Assembly: GCA_023091735.1 (NCBI GenBank)
Contig: JALKBU010000189.1
Location: forward strand, 1-64,000
Reading direction: 5' to 3'
Origin: Trichomonas tenax
Taxonomy: Eukaryota; Parabasalia; Trichomonadida; Trichomonadidae
DNA length: 64,000 bases
Positions 38,983 through 49,647 of this stretch are shown here, piece after piece. The notes below the pieces were generated by a model. The model did no database searches, was not told where the DNA came from, and saw nothing but the letters and a program-made list of their open reading frames with translations. Position numbers and translations under genes: made by a program. Each line of letters opens with the position of its first letter. Position 1 is the first letter of the stretch.

Positions 38983-40434
38983 ATGGAAAAGTTTCTCGCC
39001 TCGAATGAGTTTCTGATTAAATCATTTTCGAATGTTTCAGCGAAAATCAATGGAAAGGAGATTTACGGCGATTTGGTATTCACAAATGGTTATTTATTCC
39101 ATTATTCACCAAATTCGGATTCATTTTCTTTCAAATTCGGCCCAACGGATCTTGAAAACGAAGCTTTATCAAAGAAACAGTCAAAAGATCAACTGTTAAC
39201 ACAAAAAAGTCAATCAATGCTTCGAATATTTAATAATCAAACTAAACGCAATATTATTTTGTTATTTACGGGCACAACGTGTAACAGTGATATAGATCAG
39301 GTTATAGATCAGTATAAAGTTCTAAAGACATCGCATCCGCTTCCTGAAGATAAAGTTATCGATAAACTCAAAGAAGTCATTCCAGAAGAACTTTTAATCA
39401 ATGAAAATAATGAACTAGACGCGAAATATGCGAAAGATTTGCTGAAAAATAATCCAGTTCTCGATAATTTGTTGAGAACTTATCCTGATCTTCTTCAGGA
39501 TGATTATTTAATTAATTTCCAAAACCAAATCATTGCTGGACTTCCAACTAGAAGATTGCAGCCACAGAATTCAGAAACAAAACAAAAGAAAGAATTCGCA
39601 AAACCAAAAGATAATTTCAAAACCGGAAATTTGAGTTTAGACAATCAACTTGTTGCGCAAATCTTCAGGAAACATCCAGAAATATATGAGATATATAAAA
39701 ACACAGTGCCATCAAAAATAACTGAAGAAGAGTTCTTCAAGAAAGATTTTGTTAATTTGTTAAGAGAAGCAAAACTTAAGACCGTGAAAACTATAAAACC
39801 TGCAAGTTTGGAGTCCGATATTCCTCATGGACAAGGAATTATAGTGAAGCCAGAGATTGCTGGTGAAGAACTCAAAAGTCTTCAAGCGTATGCTGATGCT
39901 GTTTCTGTTGGAAATCAATTCAACACTTCTGATAATAATATGCATGAACAACTCAAAGAAAATAAAACAGAAGAAAGTATTCCAAAAGAAAAAGAAGAAG
40001 AAACTATTAAACAGCTTCCGCCTGTAAATATATATAAGCCATCAGAAAATGAGTTACGGGAATATCATGACGCACTCCTTGAGTTGAACTCAACGCTGCC
40101 AACTGCTTTTGATCCACTTGATCTTGATCCACGAATGCTGAAAGAAGCAATGCAGGAAATGACACCTGATAATGGACTGTTTCATACTTTCACACCTGAT
40201 GAAGATGAAGACGTTCTTAAAGTTGCAAGAAGAAAAGCAGAACTTCAGATATTCTCCCATGCATTTTGGACAGTTGTGAATCGCGGTGATGAAGCAAAAT
40301 TCAGAAAACTTGGTGAAGCTATAGAAAAGATCGAAAAAGTTGTATCGAAAGAAGCAGAAACAAGCAAACTTTCATTCTTATATAAAGATCTTGATTCCAT
40401 GTTTCATCCAATTCTCCAATTTATCCATGAATAA
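38983..40434 (+). CDS. TFIIH p62/Tfb1-like protein (PH and BSD)
   Basis: The 483-residue product has an N-terminal PH-like domain (about 10-110: SAKINGKEIYGDLVFTNGYL). A BSD-like segment reads HPEIYEIYKNTVPSKITEEE followed by FFKKDF, close to the pattern in p62, where VPSK..EEEFW..YF recurs. Helical regions complete the protein. This order and size fit TFIIH core subunit p62/Tfb1, which links the complex to transcription activators and nucleotide excision repair factors. Only one clear BSD is seen, so another BSD-domain protein is possible. The ATG at 38983 is preferred to the frame start at 38881 because the PH domain and the motif array sit on either side of it. Confidence 0.65.
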   Translation: MEKFLASNEFLIKSFSNVSAKINGKEIYGDLVFTNGYLFHYSPNSDSFSFKFGPTDLENEALSKKQSKDQLLTQKSQSMLRIFNNQTKRNIILLFTGTTCNSDIDQVIDQYKVLKTSHPLPEDKVIDKLKEVIPEELLINENNELDAKYAKDLLKNNPVLDNLLRTYPDLLQDDYLINFQNQIIAGLPTRRLQPQNSETKQKKEFAKPKDNFKTGNLSLDNQLVAQIFRKHPEIYEIYKNTVPSKITEEEFFKKDFVNLLREAKLKTVKTIKPASLESDIPHGQGIIVKPEIAGEELKSLQAYADAVSVGNQFNTSDNNMHEQLKENKTEESIPKEKEEETIKQLPPVNIYKPSENELREYHDALLELNSTLPTAFDPLDLDPRMLKEAMQEMTPDNGLFHTFTPDEDEDVLKVARRKAELQIFSHAFWTVVNRGDEAKFRKLGEAIEKIEKVVSKEAETSKLSFLYKDLDSMFHPILQFIHE

Positions 40435-40528
40435 AAAAAATGTTTATGTTCTATAAAATATACTTTTTTTATAATACAAATAATAATACAAATAATCTAT
40501 AAATAACAAAATAAATAAATGTATCTGC

Positions 40529-43500
40529 TTAATACCATGGAATAGCAGATACAGGCTGATTTTCTTCTATCTTAGATTTCTGGATGATGTCATTAAGTAC
40601 CTTTGACCACTCCAAGCAGTCATTAGCTTCGACGGAAATTCCTGTTGGTGGAGAGACTTGGAGGAGCTTCTCTTCGATTTGCAAACGACGAGCATAAATA
40701 AGCGTGAGAAGGTTTTGTGCATTTTGATCATCTTCGCCTGTTTCCTCATCGAAAACAAGCTGTTCAATTAATGCACGTGAAAGCTCGAACTGAGACATCA
40801 TCGCGTAAGCACATGAAGAGAATGAAATCGAAAATACACCCTCAAAGTGGGGACCAAGGAAATTAATAATATTTGGTGATAATCTTACCGGGCTTCCTGC
40901 TGGAGGCCGGAAGAACGCTGTTGGGGAAATTGCTAATCTTGAATCAGTGATCAACAGATCTGTTGGATTGAGATATGGAAGATTGAAGATGTAAGAAACA
41001 AGAGATAAAGCTGAGAATGATGCCATGCAGTCTCTCTTAACAAGCAGGAAGTCGTGGAGAGCGTATCTTGAAGCGAATTCGGAACGAATGATTTCATCTC
41101 TTATTGGCTTCTTAACGGTGAGATTCTCCAAAACTTCGTTCTGTGTATCCATTAGAAGAGACATCATAGTACACAACTTTCCTTTAACAATTGCGGCCTG
41201 AGATTCTTCACTGATAGCAGCGATTGGAATGTGTGGGAGAACAATTGCGCGTTTATGAGATGTGTAGCACTGGTTGAAGAGTGCATCGCAGCTGGAGATT
41301 ACATTAGCAACGATTGAATACTTGATTCCACGCGCAGACCAGATCATCAATGAAGCAGTTGTTGCATCATCGACAATTGCACCAATTCTTATTAATCCGC
41401 GGCCTAAAGGATTGATGTCGTTGTGAATTAAGGAGAAAATGAGATGATTGAATGGTGCTGCAGAAGAAAGTGGGAATGTGCTATTGAGCTGTGCAACAGA
41501 ATCATTTAATTTGTTATTATCAGAAAGAGCATTGTTTGGAGCTCCTGTAACTGCTTCTATGATTTCGTTAATTGTCTCATCAGTTAATTGCTTCATGTTT
41601 GGAACATCAATGCATTCTCTATCTGATAATTTGATGTGATACCATAACTGGCAAAGCTGTGTTGAAGGATCTTTAATTGCCTCGACAGCGTTAATTCCTG
41701 GATGATTCTTGATGTAATGAAGGAACAAAAAGATGGAACACTGTCTGATTAGCATCATTGTATCAATCTTAGCGATGTTATCGATGCTTTGAGATATCGT
41801 GTTGATAGCATTAACTTCGTTTGTTCTAATTCCATTTTGTGCAATCTTATAAGATATATCCTGGAATTTTCCGGCGGTAGCAGCGCAATATGCCTGCATT
41901 GGGAACTTCTTGAAAAGAGAAGAGAACGCTGTCATGAACCAATCCTGATCACCAAATATGAATGTCTGCTGAACGTGTGACTGCCATGAGTCGATTGTTT
42001 TCATTGATTCTAATCTTCTTGCGAATTCAAGTGGAACGAGATTTAGGGATTTGTCTTCAACAGCAATTCTAAGCATTATTAATATCCTCAGCATTGCTTC
42101 ACTTCTAATGAAATGAGTTGAGTCTGATTCAATCAATTGCATGTAGATACCAAACAATATCGCGAACAACCCTTCGCTTGGTTGCAAGCAGAAAATCTGG
42201 AAGCTCAAAGGACCGAACCTGGAAAGTTCATTGAGAGACATCTGCTTCTGCTCCATCTTAGCTGACATGTCATTAATGAGAACTTCAAGCTGATTCCTGG
42301 AAACAGCAATGAGTCCTCTATTTGTGTATCCACAGATTGATCTGAATAATGAGTTCATTGTGCTGGAAACAATGATCATTGGCTCTTCATTGTCGACAAT
42401 TGTTGGAAGTGACGGACTTGGTGTATTGCTAATGAAGTGCTCAAGCTTGAACAATACAGAGATGAGGACAGGATTAATAACCCTCACGAAGTTCTCATCC
42501 ATCAAAGAGAAGCTCTTATATCCATCCATTGCTCCGGCTAAAATGAGAGTTGAAGCTTCGAGGCAAATAATCCTTTCAAGCTCTGGTAAAGGAATCATCG
42601 TTTTGGCCTTGAAGTAGTTCGCTATTAATCTCTGCAAAAGAGCGACATCTAATCTCGATTTCTTTGGCTGTTGTGTTGAATATGACTCATAAATCTTATA
42701 AAGAGCGTCCGCAATTCTGTCGTGTGGAATCTGGAGTGACCTCAGCGGTGTTATGATACTTTGAAGTGGCATATCTTGTTCAATGGCGAGTTTGAAGTGT
42801 TCATTGATGTATGAGATGGTATTTCCATTGTCAATCATTTTCTGTCCATGCTGCTCATAAATTGCGTGAGCTGCTTTGTACTGATTCATGAGAGTCATCA
42901 TTGTCGCTGCGATCTCTTCCTGCGGCATTTGATACATGTGCTTAGCGAGCTCATAGTCACCTAATGGATCGAAGTTAACGATCCTAACATCAAATGTTTT
43001 GTTGTCTTCGATCAATGGATAAACCTCCAAAGCGTTTGTTGAACAAAGTGCCTGGATCAAAATATCCTGCTCCAACTTGACATTGCATTCTGCAAGAGCG
43101 TAAAGAACAGCTTTGGTTGCAATTCTCATTTGCGGTTTCTTGATTAATTGGACTAAAAAGTCAATGATGCCTGAGATATATCCTTGCTTGATGAGGATCC
43201 TGAAGATGTGTGCAGAAACTTCATCAATAATACTCTTCATTGAGTCTGTGAACATCTGAAGATGCCACCATAACTTTGAAACTGGAACCATGCAGATCAT
43301 TGCAACAATTGGAATCTTGTCATCATTCCAAACAGTATAAGAACACATTTCGAGGAAGTACTTCACTCTCTCTTCAACTTTCTTTGGAAGAAGCTTTTCA
43401 ACATGACCAATTGCTCTCAGTCTGGTGTGTGCTGTTGTGTTTCTGATTACCAAAACGAGTATTGAAACTAAAAGTGGTTCTAATTGTAAATTAAACTTAT

Positions 43501-46500
43501 TATTGGCATCAATTAAAACTTCAACGGCGTTTAATGTTGAATCAGCGTCTGGGAATTTCTCGTTGTTGGAGAAAGTTAATGATGAGCAAATCATTTCCTT
43601 CGTTTGAAGAGTAATCTTTGGATCTCTCATTAAAATATTAAGTTTCGATGTAATGATTGTGAATGCTGTGGCACCATTCAACGAACGTTCGCAAACTCTG
43701 TTGGCATAGATGTGCTGGCTTCCTGGGAGAACATCTTTGATGGAAAGAACAAGGAACTCGAAGAGCTTTGAGTACTTGCTATCATTTGGCTCTTTGATTG
43801 GGAATACTTCGTCCAATATTTGTGTCAATAACTCAGCGTGATCAAGAGTTGGTGTGAATTTCAGGAATGTGCTAAGCAAGAAAATGAATCTATCCAACTT
43901 CTGCACGTTGAGTGTTTTGAGTGTTTCGCCCAGATGTGAGAAATAGATGTACTGGAATCTGCTGCAGTAATCAGGAATTGTCAACAGATACTTTTGAAGT
44001 GTATCATGCATTTCATAATCTGCTTTGTTTTCAACATCAAACAAATAGACACAGGCGGAATCATAGACTTCGATGATGGACTCGAATGATGATAAATCGA
44101 TATTGAGAAGAGAAGCTGCTAAAATGCAGAATGATCCACTATTGATTGTGCGTTGAGCAATCTTTTCAATTAATTGGATTGGTATCTTAAGATTGTGATT
44201 GATTACACACTTTGCTAGTATATATCCAATATTTTCGATTGGTTTGAGATACTCAATCATTGCACAAACAAAGTTGAAGATTTGCATCATAGCAGCAGAC
44301 GTAATTTCCTTATTGAAATAGTCATATGTTAAATCGATTAATTCAATAAACCTGGAAGTAAATGTAGCAGAGATCTCATCTTGGATTGATAGTGTTGTGC
44401 ATTGCTTTGTAAGGATGATGATTAAGTTGAATGGAAGCAATAAAATGAGCTTTGGAGCCTTGATTAAGATCTTCATCAAGAATAAAAGATCGTTTGTTGT
44501 TGAGATTCTCTTTATGGCAAAGTTCATGAACTGGGATGCGAAAGTATTCTTGATCTGTTCCATTTGCGTTTCCGCGTACTTGAGAATTGGGAAGATATAT
44601 TTTGATGTTGAAGAACTGAACAACTTTGAGTTGGAGAAGAATATTTCGATTAAATTCTCTAACAAATCTGTCTCGATGCAGTTGTATTTAATCAACTCAT
44701 TAATGATCTTAAGAGATGGGATGAATATTGTTGGTGAAGGATTCGTGATATGCGAGATGATGATCTTTGAGACGATCCATCTTCTGTCATCATCGATTTC
44801 TGAATGTCTGAGAATGTATAAAAGAACTTGCAAGAAAGTTTCGTCGTCGGTAACTCTGTATTCCAAAATTTCATCGAAAATATTGACAATCTCCTCTCGG
44901 GTGAAATGAGAGTACTTCAAGCATTGCTTGAAGATATGCTTGTTCTTATCATCGATTCCTTGATTCATGCAGAAGTGAACACCAAGTTTGTGAGACAATT
45001 CTTTAGTAGATCTGAAAAAGAATAACTCAATGAACTTAGCAAAGATGTAAGAGTTCCTGATAACGTTATTTTCAAATATCTTGCAATAAGCAACAATTTC
45101 ATCAAATTTTTGCTTCTTTGAGATCAATCTGAGTTTGATTTCCGCGATGATCAAAAGTCTGTCAACGACGTTATAGCCAAAGTCTTTGTTCAGCTCTGAC
45201 TGCGTCTCGATGAAAGCAATCTGCTTATCAATTAATTCGATGAAAATCGGTGGAATCAAAACAAGAGGCTGAAGAATAACTCCCTGAAGGAAAATCAAAT
45301 ATTTGTTCGGGAAATCTAATTCGACACTGATGCGTGAAGCGAAGTGTTTCATCCATGCTCCTGTTTTATCGAAAATGCAGATTTGGGTGAGCAAATTCAT
45401 GAACACAGGTTCCTCTGAAAGTGGATTTTCTTCGAAGAATGGAATGCAGATTTCAGCGAACAAAACTAAGAACTTCAAAATGTGATCCAAAATCATCAGT
45501 CTGAATGGAATTTCGCCATGATTCAATAATGAAACAGAAGATTGAATGAATGTGGAAACTAATTCAACGCCGCCTTCTTTCTCGACAAGAATTGCCTTTA
45601 TATCACTTCTATCAGCGAATTGCCTGATGCTTAAGAATTTCAAAATTCCGTCGATATTCTGTAAAAGCTGCATTAACTTAATATCTGGAAGTTTGGCGAT
45701 ATCATTATAAACCTGGAGGAATTTCTGGAAAACTCTGTTCGTGACGTTCTGAGACATAAACCTACTGATACGCATATAAAGAATCATTCTCTCGGGCTGA
45801 GCTGTGTAGAACTGAATAACAGACTCCTTTGTTGCGGAATATTCTGCAACTTGTCTTGCGAAAGCTGAATGGCTTAAATCTTTTTGTTCCAACAACAAAA
45901 GCGTCTCTTTAGCCATCTGCGTTACCATCTTCCATCTTGTTGTCATTGACTTGAGCAAAAATGAGCAAAGGAGGCGAGATAATGATGTCTCATCGACGAA
46001 GTATGGTCTTACGTCCGAATGACTTAATAATGCGTAAAGGAGGAATCCGCGAGCTGCAAGATACTCCAAAGCAAGTGATTGATCTTCTCTGAACGAGAAG
46101 ATGCTCTGAATAACACGCTGAATGACGAAAGAGAAAGTTACTTTTCCTGCAATTCCACAGATCAATGCGCAAGTAATTTGTTGGAGAATAAGCATTAAAT
46201 CGGCCTTCAAATCGAGGACTTCAAGAGATGTGATAGTAATTGGAACTTCAAACTTCTTCAAGCCGTTGATGATAGCAATTCTAGATGGACACGAATTTCT
46301 ACCGAGATAATCATAAACCTCGTGAACAAACTTAGCTTTGTTCTTGGGTGTGAATTTTTTGGCAAAGTGCTCTAATGTTTTCTCGATGATGCTGGATCTC
46401 TCTGTGTCTAATGATCTGGCATGTTCATTAACTTTAATAACAACTAAAGCTTGTGGAACAGTGAAAGCAGATGGAGCAATACTGGCAATAATGCTGAGTC

Positions 46501-49324
46501 CGATTAAGAGCGAAGCATTCATCTCTGGAGGCCTGAAATAAAGTAGCATCTCTTCGATTAAGTTGGTGATTTCTGGTGTTTTGACATTCTTTGAGACTTC
46601 GGAAATGAAGGAGCGTGCGCATTTTGTGATATCCTTACCAACAAATGAGGAAGAAGCAGGAACGGCTTGGAACATGCAGAAAAGAAAATCAGAATTTCTA
46701 TGATCGAGATATAACTTCAGGAACCTGTTAACAAGACCCTGAGCTGTGTCATGAATCTGCGTGTAGAGTTTCTGATAGCATTCGAGACAGAAAAGATGAA
46801 ATACCAAGCAATATAATGTCTTACTGTCAACTCTGATTCCTTTTTCGTATAACTGAATCACGTAATCGAACAAGAACATGATTAAGTTGTATATATCGTA
46901 AGCAGTTTCTTCAGAATGATCGCGGTTCATGAATATATCTGTGATCATTTGAGGAATGTTGAAGTGTATTTCATCGATGCTCCAGTAAGACTGAAGAACC
47001 ATTGGTTCTGGTTGGAGAATGCAGGAAGAAAGAGATGGAATTGCACGGCATAAGTTAAGTCTTGTTTCTTCTGAGAGCATATGTGAGCTTTGAATAAGTT
47101 GTCTGAAGAGAGAACTAATTTCCGGTTTCGTTCCAAGCTTACTGAAATCTGGATCGCTAACTGCAATTTTGATGATTAATTTGGCAGCTTCTTCGACTTG
47201 CTCTGGCTTCTTTGATCTAAGTGCAGAATCAATAAGTGGGAATAACTGATTGAATCCTGCTGGTGACTTATCTTTAGATATCAAGTTGTAAGCATGGAAA
47301 ATCAATTCACATTGTGCATCAGGAAGAACATCGACAAGATACGATGACTTAAATCCGAAGCTTTGCTGATCATCGTCAACTGAGTTCAGAAGGTTCTGCA
47401 TGTGTTTAATGCATTTGATAATGCACTGATGATTGGCTGCCTTTTTCAAGTTGATGTATAAGCTCGTGACTAAGAATTTTCTGTATGTGTGAAGTGCAAG
47501 CATGCATGTTGGAGAATGTTGCTTCATGTATGTTAAGATACGCATCAAAAACAGGAAGAACAAGCCCCATTTCATTGTATCACTCTCATATCTCGAAAGT
47601 ATCAAATAGTGTTTCTTGCAGACGATGTTGAATATTGATTTCAAAGTGTATGAAAAAATCGTGCTGAATAATGGTCTGGATGAATTTTCGTTAGTATTGA
47701 GTGCTTTGACGAATCTTACTGTATCATATGTCAATCTTGCACCAATTATAAAGTCGAAGAAAATGTTTCCAACGTCATTCGTAATTGAAGATAACAAAAG
47801 TTGTGGAAGTTGATTTAACAATCGAGAAACTGTTCCTACCATAGCAAATAACTCAACCATCTGATTTATATAGAAATTAATGCCATTATAATAACATAAA
47901 TGCATTCTGGCATGTAACAAAGAAAGTATACAAGAAACCCAAACAGAGTATAATGAAGAGAAGTGAGAGACGACTAAACACTCGTTTTCACTGTGAAGAT
48001 TTATCGATTCAATTACTGGAGGCAAAAGTTTGCTGATTACGTCTGTAAGGTTCATTAACTTGTGGTATAAATGATTAAATTTCGAAATTTGTTCCTTATT
48101 GAATTCGTCTAATTTCGACTTATCATTGAAAACTTTAATGGTAATAAGCGAATATATATCATAATCGATTGGAATTACTTTCTCTGGATTGTGTTGCTTG
48201 GAAACGTAATGCTTAACTTGGATTTTCTCGTGTGTTACACTATCAAATTTAAAACTTCCGCCCATAACCTTAGAAAACCGTGAATTTGTAATTGCGATGT
48301 AATTCTTTGTGAGAGAAAGGAAGTAGATTACTGAAATTATGTCACTTGTTTCGATCATCAATTTAATTATCGTATTTATTGTTGTTAAGACTTCAGGATT
48401 CGATTCATTCGACTGATATAAGACGCTAAGTAAGTATGCAATTGGAATTAGTTTGTTTACTTGATCTGAAACAATCGTTACCAACTTCGTGGCTGCATTA
48501 TTTTGATAATTAATGCACACGTAAGGGTACTTCCAGAACATCATCTTCGTAAATGCTTCGGCAAAACTGCCTATTATCGCGCTTAAGGGAGACCTTTCGT
48601 GTTTATCTCCGTAATTTTCATATGCGTAAATCAATGGCTCCATGAAATACTGTATAACATTGTTCGGGGAATCTTCTGCTGCTACGATATGAGTGAATGT
48701 TTTCAAGGCAATTGATTTGAGATTTGGATAATCATTGGATTTACAAAGCTCTAATACATTAATGATTGAATTTGAGACGAATTCTAAGAATGAAACTGTG
48801 ATTTGATTGCCTTGGATTTTATTGAACGATTTAAAGAGACTATAAATCAAGTCTCTGATCGATTTATTGCCGAGCAATGACATCAGTAGCTTAGAGAATC
48901 CGATTAATGCATTGTAATTCGTTTTTGCGTAGAAAGAATTGACTTGGTTTGGAAGTGGATTGTCAATCATCAGATTTAAGTGCGTCACAAAAGGCTCTAC
49001 TATGGAGTCGACGTTATCTGGTATGTTAAAACAACTGACTATTGTGCTCAAAAAATTAATCGATGTTGTATCCTTAAATAATGAACTTATTGAGCTTAAA
49101 TCAGGATTCAAAGTAACTGCAAGAGTTATGTATGCCAATAACTTGTCAATTGACTCCTTGTCTTTTGTTTCGAAAGTGTTCAATCGAATTAATTCAAGTA
49201 AGTTCTTGCTGAAAGACTCTTTTTCAACTTGGCTGCTAGCTGCCATATCCTCATGGATTCCCCTGACATGAGAATTGACATCAGCTAAGCTTTTATTAAG
49301 CTGGAAAAGAGTTTTCACATCCAT
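40529..49324 (-). CDS. TRRAP/Tra1-like PIKK pseudokinase
   Basis: This 2931-residue protein is built of HEAT-like helical repeats for about 2000 residues, then a FAT region. The C-terminal kinase-like domain matches TRRAP/Tra1: LVSYIFNLPYLNPTDLLITD, PVRLSPNIINFLGPHFEG, and a FATC-like end IPWY. No ATP-binding lysine motif or catalytic DxxxxN and DFG are seen, as in TRRAP, which is a non-catalytic scaffold. TRRAP recruits histone acetyltransferase complexes (SAGA, NuA4) to activators. It is shorter than animal and yeast forms, which are about 3700-3800 residues. Codon use is AT-rich in the N-terminal half and more C/G-rich near the C-terminus. No introns or breaks are seen over 8.8 kb. Confidence 0.88.
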   Translation of the reverse strand: MDVKTLFQLNKSLADVNSHVRGIHEDMAASSQVEKESFSKNLLELIRLNTFETKDKESIDKLLAYITLAVTLNPDLSSISSLFKDTTSINFLSTIVSCFNIPDNVDSIVEPFVTHLNLMIDNPLPNQVNSFYAKTNYNALIGFSKLLMSLLGNKSIRDLIYSLFKSFNKIQGNQITVSFLEFVSNSIINVLELCKSNDYPNLKSIALKTFTHIVAAEDSPNNVIQYFMEPLIYAYENYGDKHERSPLSAIIGSFAEAFTKMMFWKYPYVCINYQNNAATKLVTIVSDQVNKLIPIAYLLSVLYQSNESNPEVLTTINTIIKLMIETSDIISVIYFLSLTKNYIAITNSRFSKVMGGSFKFDSVTHEKIQVKHYVSKQHNPEKVIPIDYDIYSLITIKVFNDKSKLDEFNKEQISKFNHLYHKLMNLTDVISKLLPPVIESINLHSENECLVVSHFSSLYSVWVSCILSLLHARMHLCYYNGINFYINQMVELFAMVGTVSRLLNQLPQLLLSSITNDVGNIFFDFIIGARLTYDTVRFVKALNTNENSSRPLFSTIFSYTLKSIFNIVCKKHYLILSRYESDTMKWGLFFLFLMRILTYMKQHSPTCMLALHTYRKFLVTSLYINLKKAANHQCIIKCIKHMQNLLNSVDDDQQSFGFKSSYLVDVLPDAQCELIFHAYNLISKDKSPAGFNQLFPLIDSALRSKKPEQVEEAAKLIIKIAVSDPDFSKLGTKPEISSLFRQLIQSSHMLSEETRLNLCRAIPSLSSCILQPEPMVLQSYWSIDEIHFNIPQMITDIFMNRDHSEETAYDIYNLIMFLFDYVIQLYEKGIRVDSKTLYCLVFHLFCLECYQKLYTQIHDTAQGLVNRFLKLYLDHRNSDFLFCMFQAVPASSSFVGKDITKCARSFISEVSKNVKTPEITNLIEEMLLYFRPPEMNASLLIGLSIIASIAPSAFTVPQALVVIKVNEHARSLDTERSSIIEKTLEHFAKKFTPKNKAKFVHEVYDYLGRNSCPSRIAIINGLKKFEVPITITSLEVLDLKADLMLILQQITCALICGIAGKVTFSFVIQRVIQSIFSFREDQSLALEYLAARGFLLYALLSHSDVRPYFVDETSLSRLLCSFLLKSMTTRWKMVTQMAKETLLLLEQKDLSHSAFARQVAEYSATKESVIQFYTAQPERMILYMRISRFMSQNVTNRVFQKFLQVYNDIAKLPDIKLMQLLQNIDGILKFLSIRQFADRSDIKAILVEKEGGVELVSTFIQSSVSLLNHGEIPFRLMILDHILKFLVLFAEICIPFFEENPLSEEPVFMNLLTQICIFDKTGAWMKHFASRISVELDFPNKYLIFLQGVILQPLVLIPPIFIELIDKQIAFIETQSELNKDFGYNVVDRLLIIAEIKLRLISKKQKFDEIVAYCKIFENNVIRNSYIFAKFIELFFFRSTKELSHKLGVHFCMNQGIDDKNKHIFKQCLKYSHFTREEIVNIFDEILEYRVTDDETFLQVLLYILRHSEIDDDRRWIVSKIIISHITNPSPTIFIPSLKIINELIKYNCIETDLLENLIEIFFSNSKLFSSSTSKYIFPILKYAETQMEQIKNTFASQFMNFAIKRISTTNDLLFLMKILIKAPKLILLLPFNLIIILTKQCTTLSIQDEISATFTSRFIELIDLTYDYFNKEITSAAMMQIFNFVCAMIEYLKPIENIGYILAKCVINHNLKIPIQLIEKIAQRTINSGSFCILAASLLNIDLSSFESIIEVYDSACVYLFDVENKADYEMHDTLQKYLLTIPDYCSRFQYIYFSHLGETLKTLNVQKLDRFIFLLSTFLKFTPTLDHAELLTQILDEVFPIKEPNDSKYSKLFEFLVLSIKDVLPGSQHIYANRVCERSLNGATAFTIITSKLNILMRDPKITLQTKEMICSSLTFSNNEKFPDADSTLNAVEVLIDANNKFNLQLEPLLVSILVLVIRNTTAHTRLRAIGHVEKLLPKKVEERVKYFLEMCSYTVWNDDKIPIVAMICMVPVSKLWWHLQMFTDSMKSIIDEVSAHIFRILIKQGYISGIIDFLVQLIKKPQMRIATKAVLYALAECNVKLEQDILIQALCSTNALEVYPLIEDNKTFDVRIVNFDPLGDYELAKHMYQMPQEEIAATMMTLMNQYKAAHAIYEQHGQKMIDNGNTISYINEHFKLAIEQDMPLQSIITPLRSLQIPHDRIADALYKIYESYSTQQPKKSRLDVALLQRLIANYFKAKTMIPLPELERIICLEASTLILAGAMDGYKSFSLMDENFVRVINPVLISVLFKLEHFISNTPSPSLPTIVDNEEPMIIVSSTMNSLFRSICGYTNRGLIAVSRNQLEVLINDMSAKMEQKQMSLNELSRFGPLSFQIFCLQPSEGLFAILFGIYMQLIESDSTHFIRSEAMLRILIMLRIAVEDKSLNLVPLEFARRLESMKTIDSWQSHVQQTFIFGDQDWFMTAFSSLFKKFPMQAYCAATAGKFQDISYKIAQNGIRTNEVNAINTISQSIDNIAKIDTMMLIRQCSIFLFLHYIKNHPGINAVEAIKDPSTQLCQLWYHIKLSDRECIDVPNMKQLTDETINEIIEAVTGAPNNALSDNNKLNDSVAQLNSTFPLSSAAPFNHLIFSLIHNDINPLGRGLIRIGAIVDDATTASLMIWSARGIKYSIVANVISSCDALFNQCYTSHKRAIVLPHIPIAAISEESQAAIVKGKLCTMMSLLMDTQNEVLENLTVKKPIRDEIIRSEFASRYALHDFLLVKRDCMASFSALSLVSYIFNLPYLNPTDLLITDSRLAISPTAFFRPPAGSPVRLSPNIINFLGPHFEGVFSISFSSCAYAMMSQFELSRALIEQLVFDEETGEDDQNAQNLLTLIYARRLQIEEKLLQVSPPTGISVEANDCLEWSKVLNDIIQKSKIEENQPVSAIPWY

Positions 49325-49584
49325 TTTTTAAATATAGGGCTTTGCATAATTAATCAGGGGTAATGAATCTGATAATGAAATCTTCAATTTTAAGTCAACA
49401 TCTTTTACTCCTATACTATCCAACTGTTCTAAAGGCTGTTTCAATGATCATCCACAAAAAATCAAAATTAATATCATATTTTGATTTAATAAATTATAAG
49501 GAAGGCTTATCCTGAGACATTTCTGTTGAGATAAATGTTTCAATATTGTTATGAATACATTTTGGATGAATTCATTGTTGCATT
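49325..49584. other. Divergent intergenic region before NOT2
   Basis: AT-rich spacer between the minus-strand TRRAP-like gene and the plus-strand NOT2 gene. No gene or repeat is seen. Confidence 0.4.
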
Positions 49585-49614
49585 TGTTTGTCAAAAAATA
49601 TCATTTACATGGCA
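49585..49614 (+). promoter_or_regulatory. TGTTTGTCA and TACATGGCA before NOT2
   Basis: TGTTTGTCA at 49585-49593 and TACATGGCA at 49606-49614 start 21 bases apart, about 35-60 bases upstream of the chosen ATG. The second one contains an in-frame ATG that I take to be part of the motif, not the start codon. Confidence 0.5.
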
Positions 49615-49647
49615 AATTGTCAGCTCATAAAACGTAACATTCTTCAA

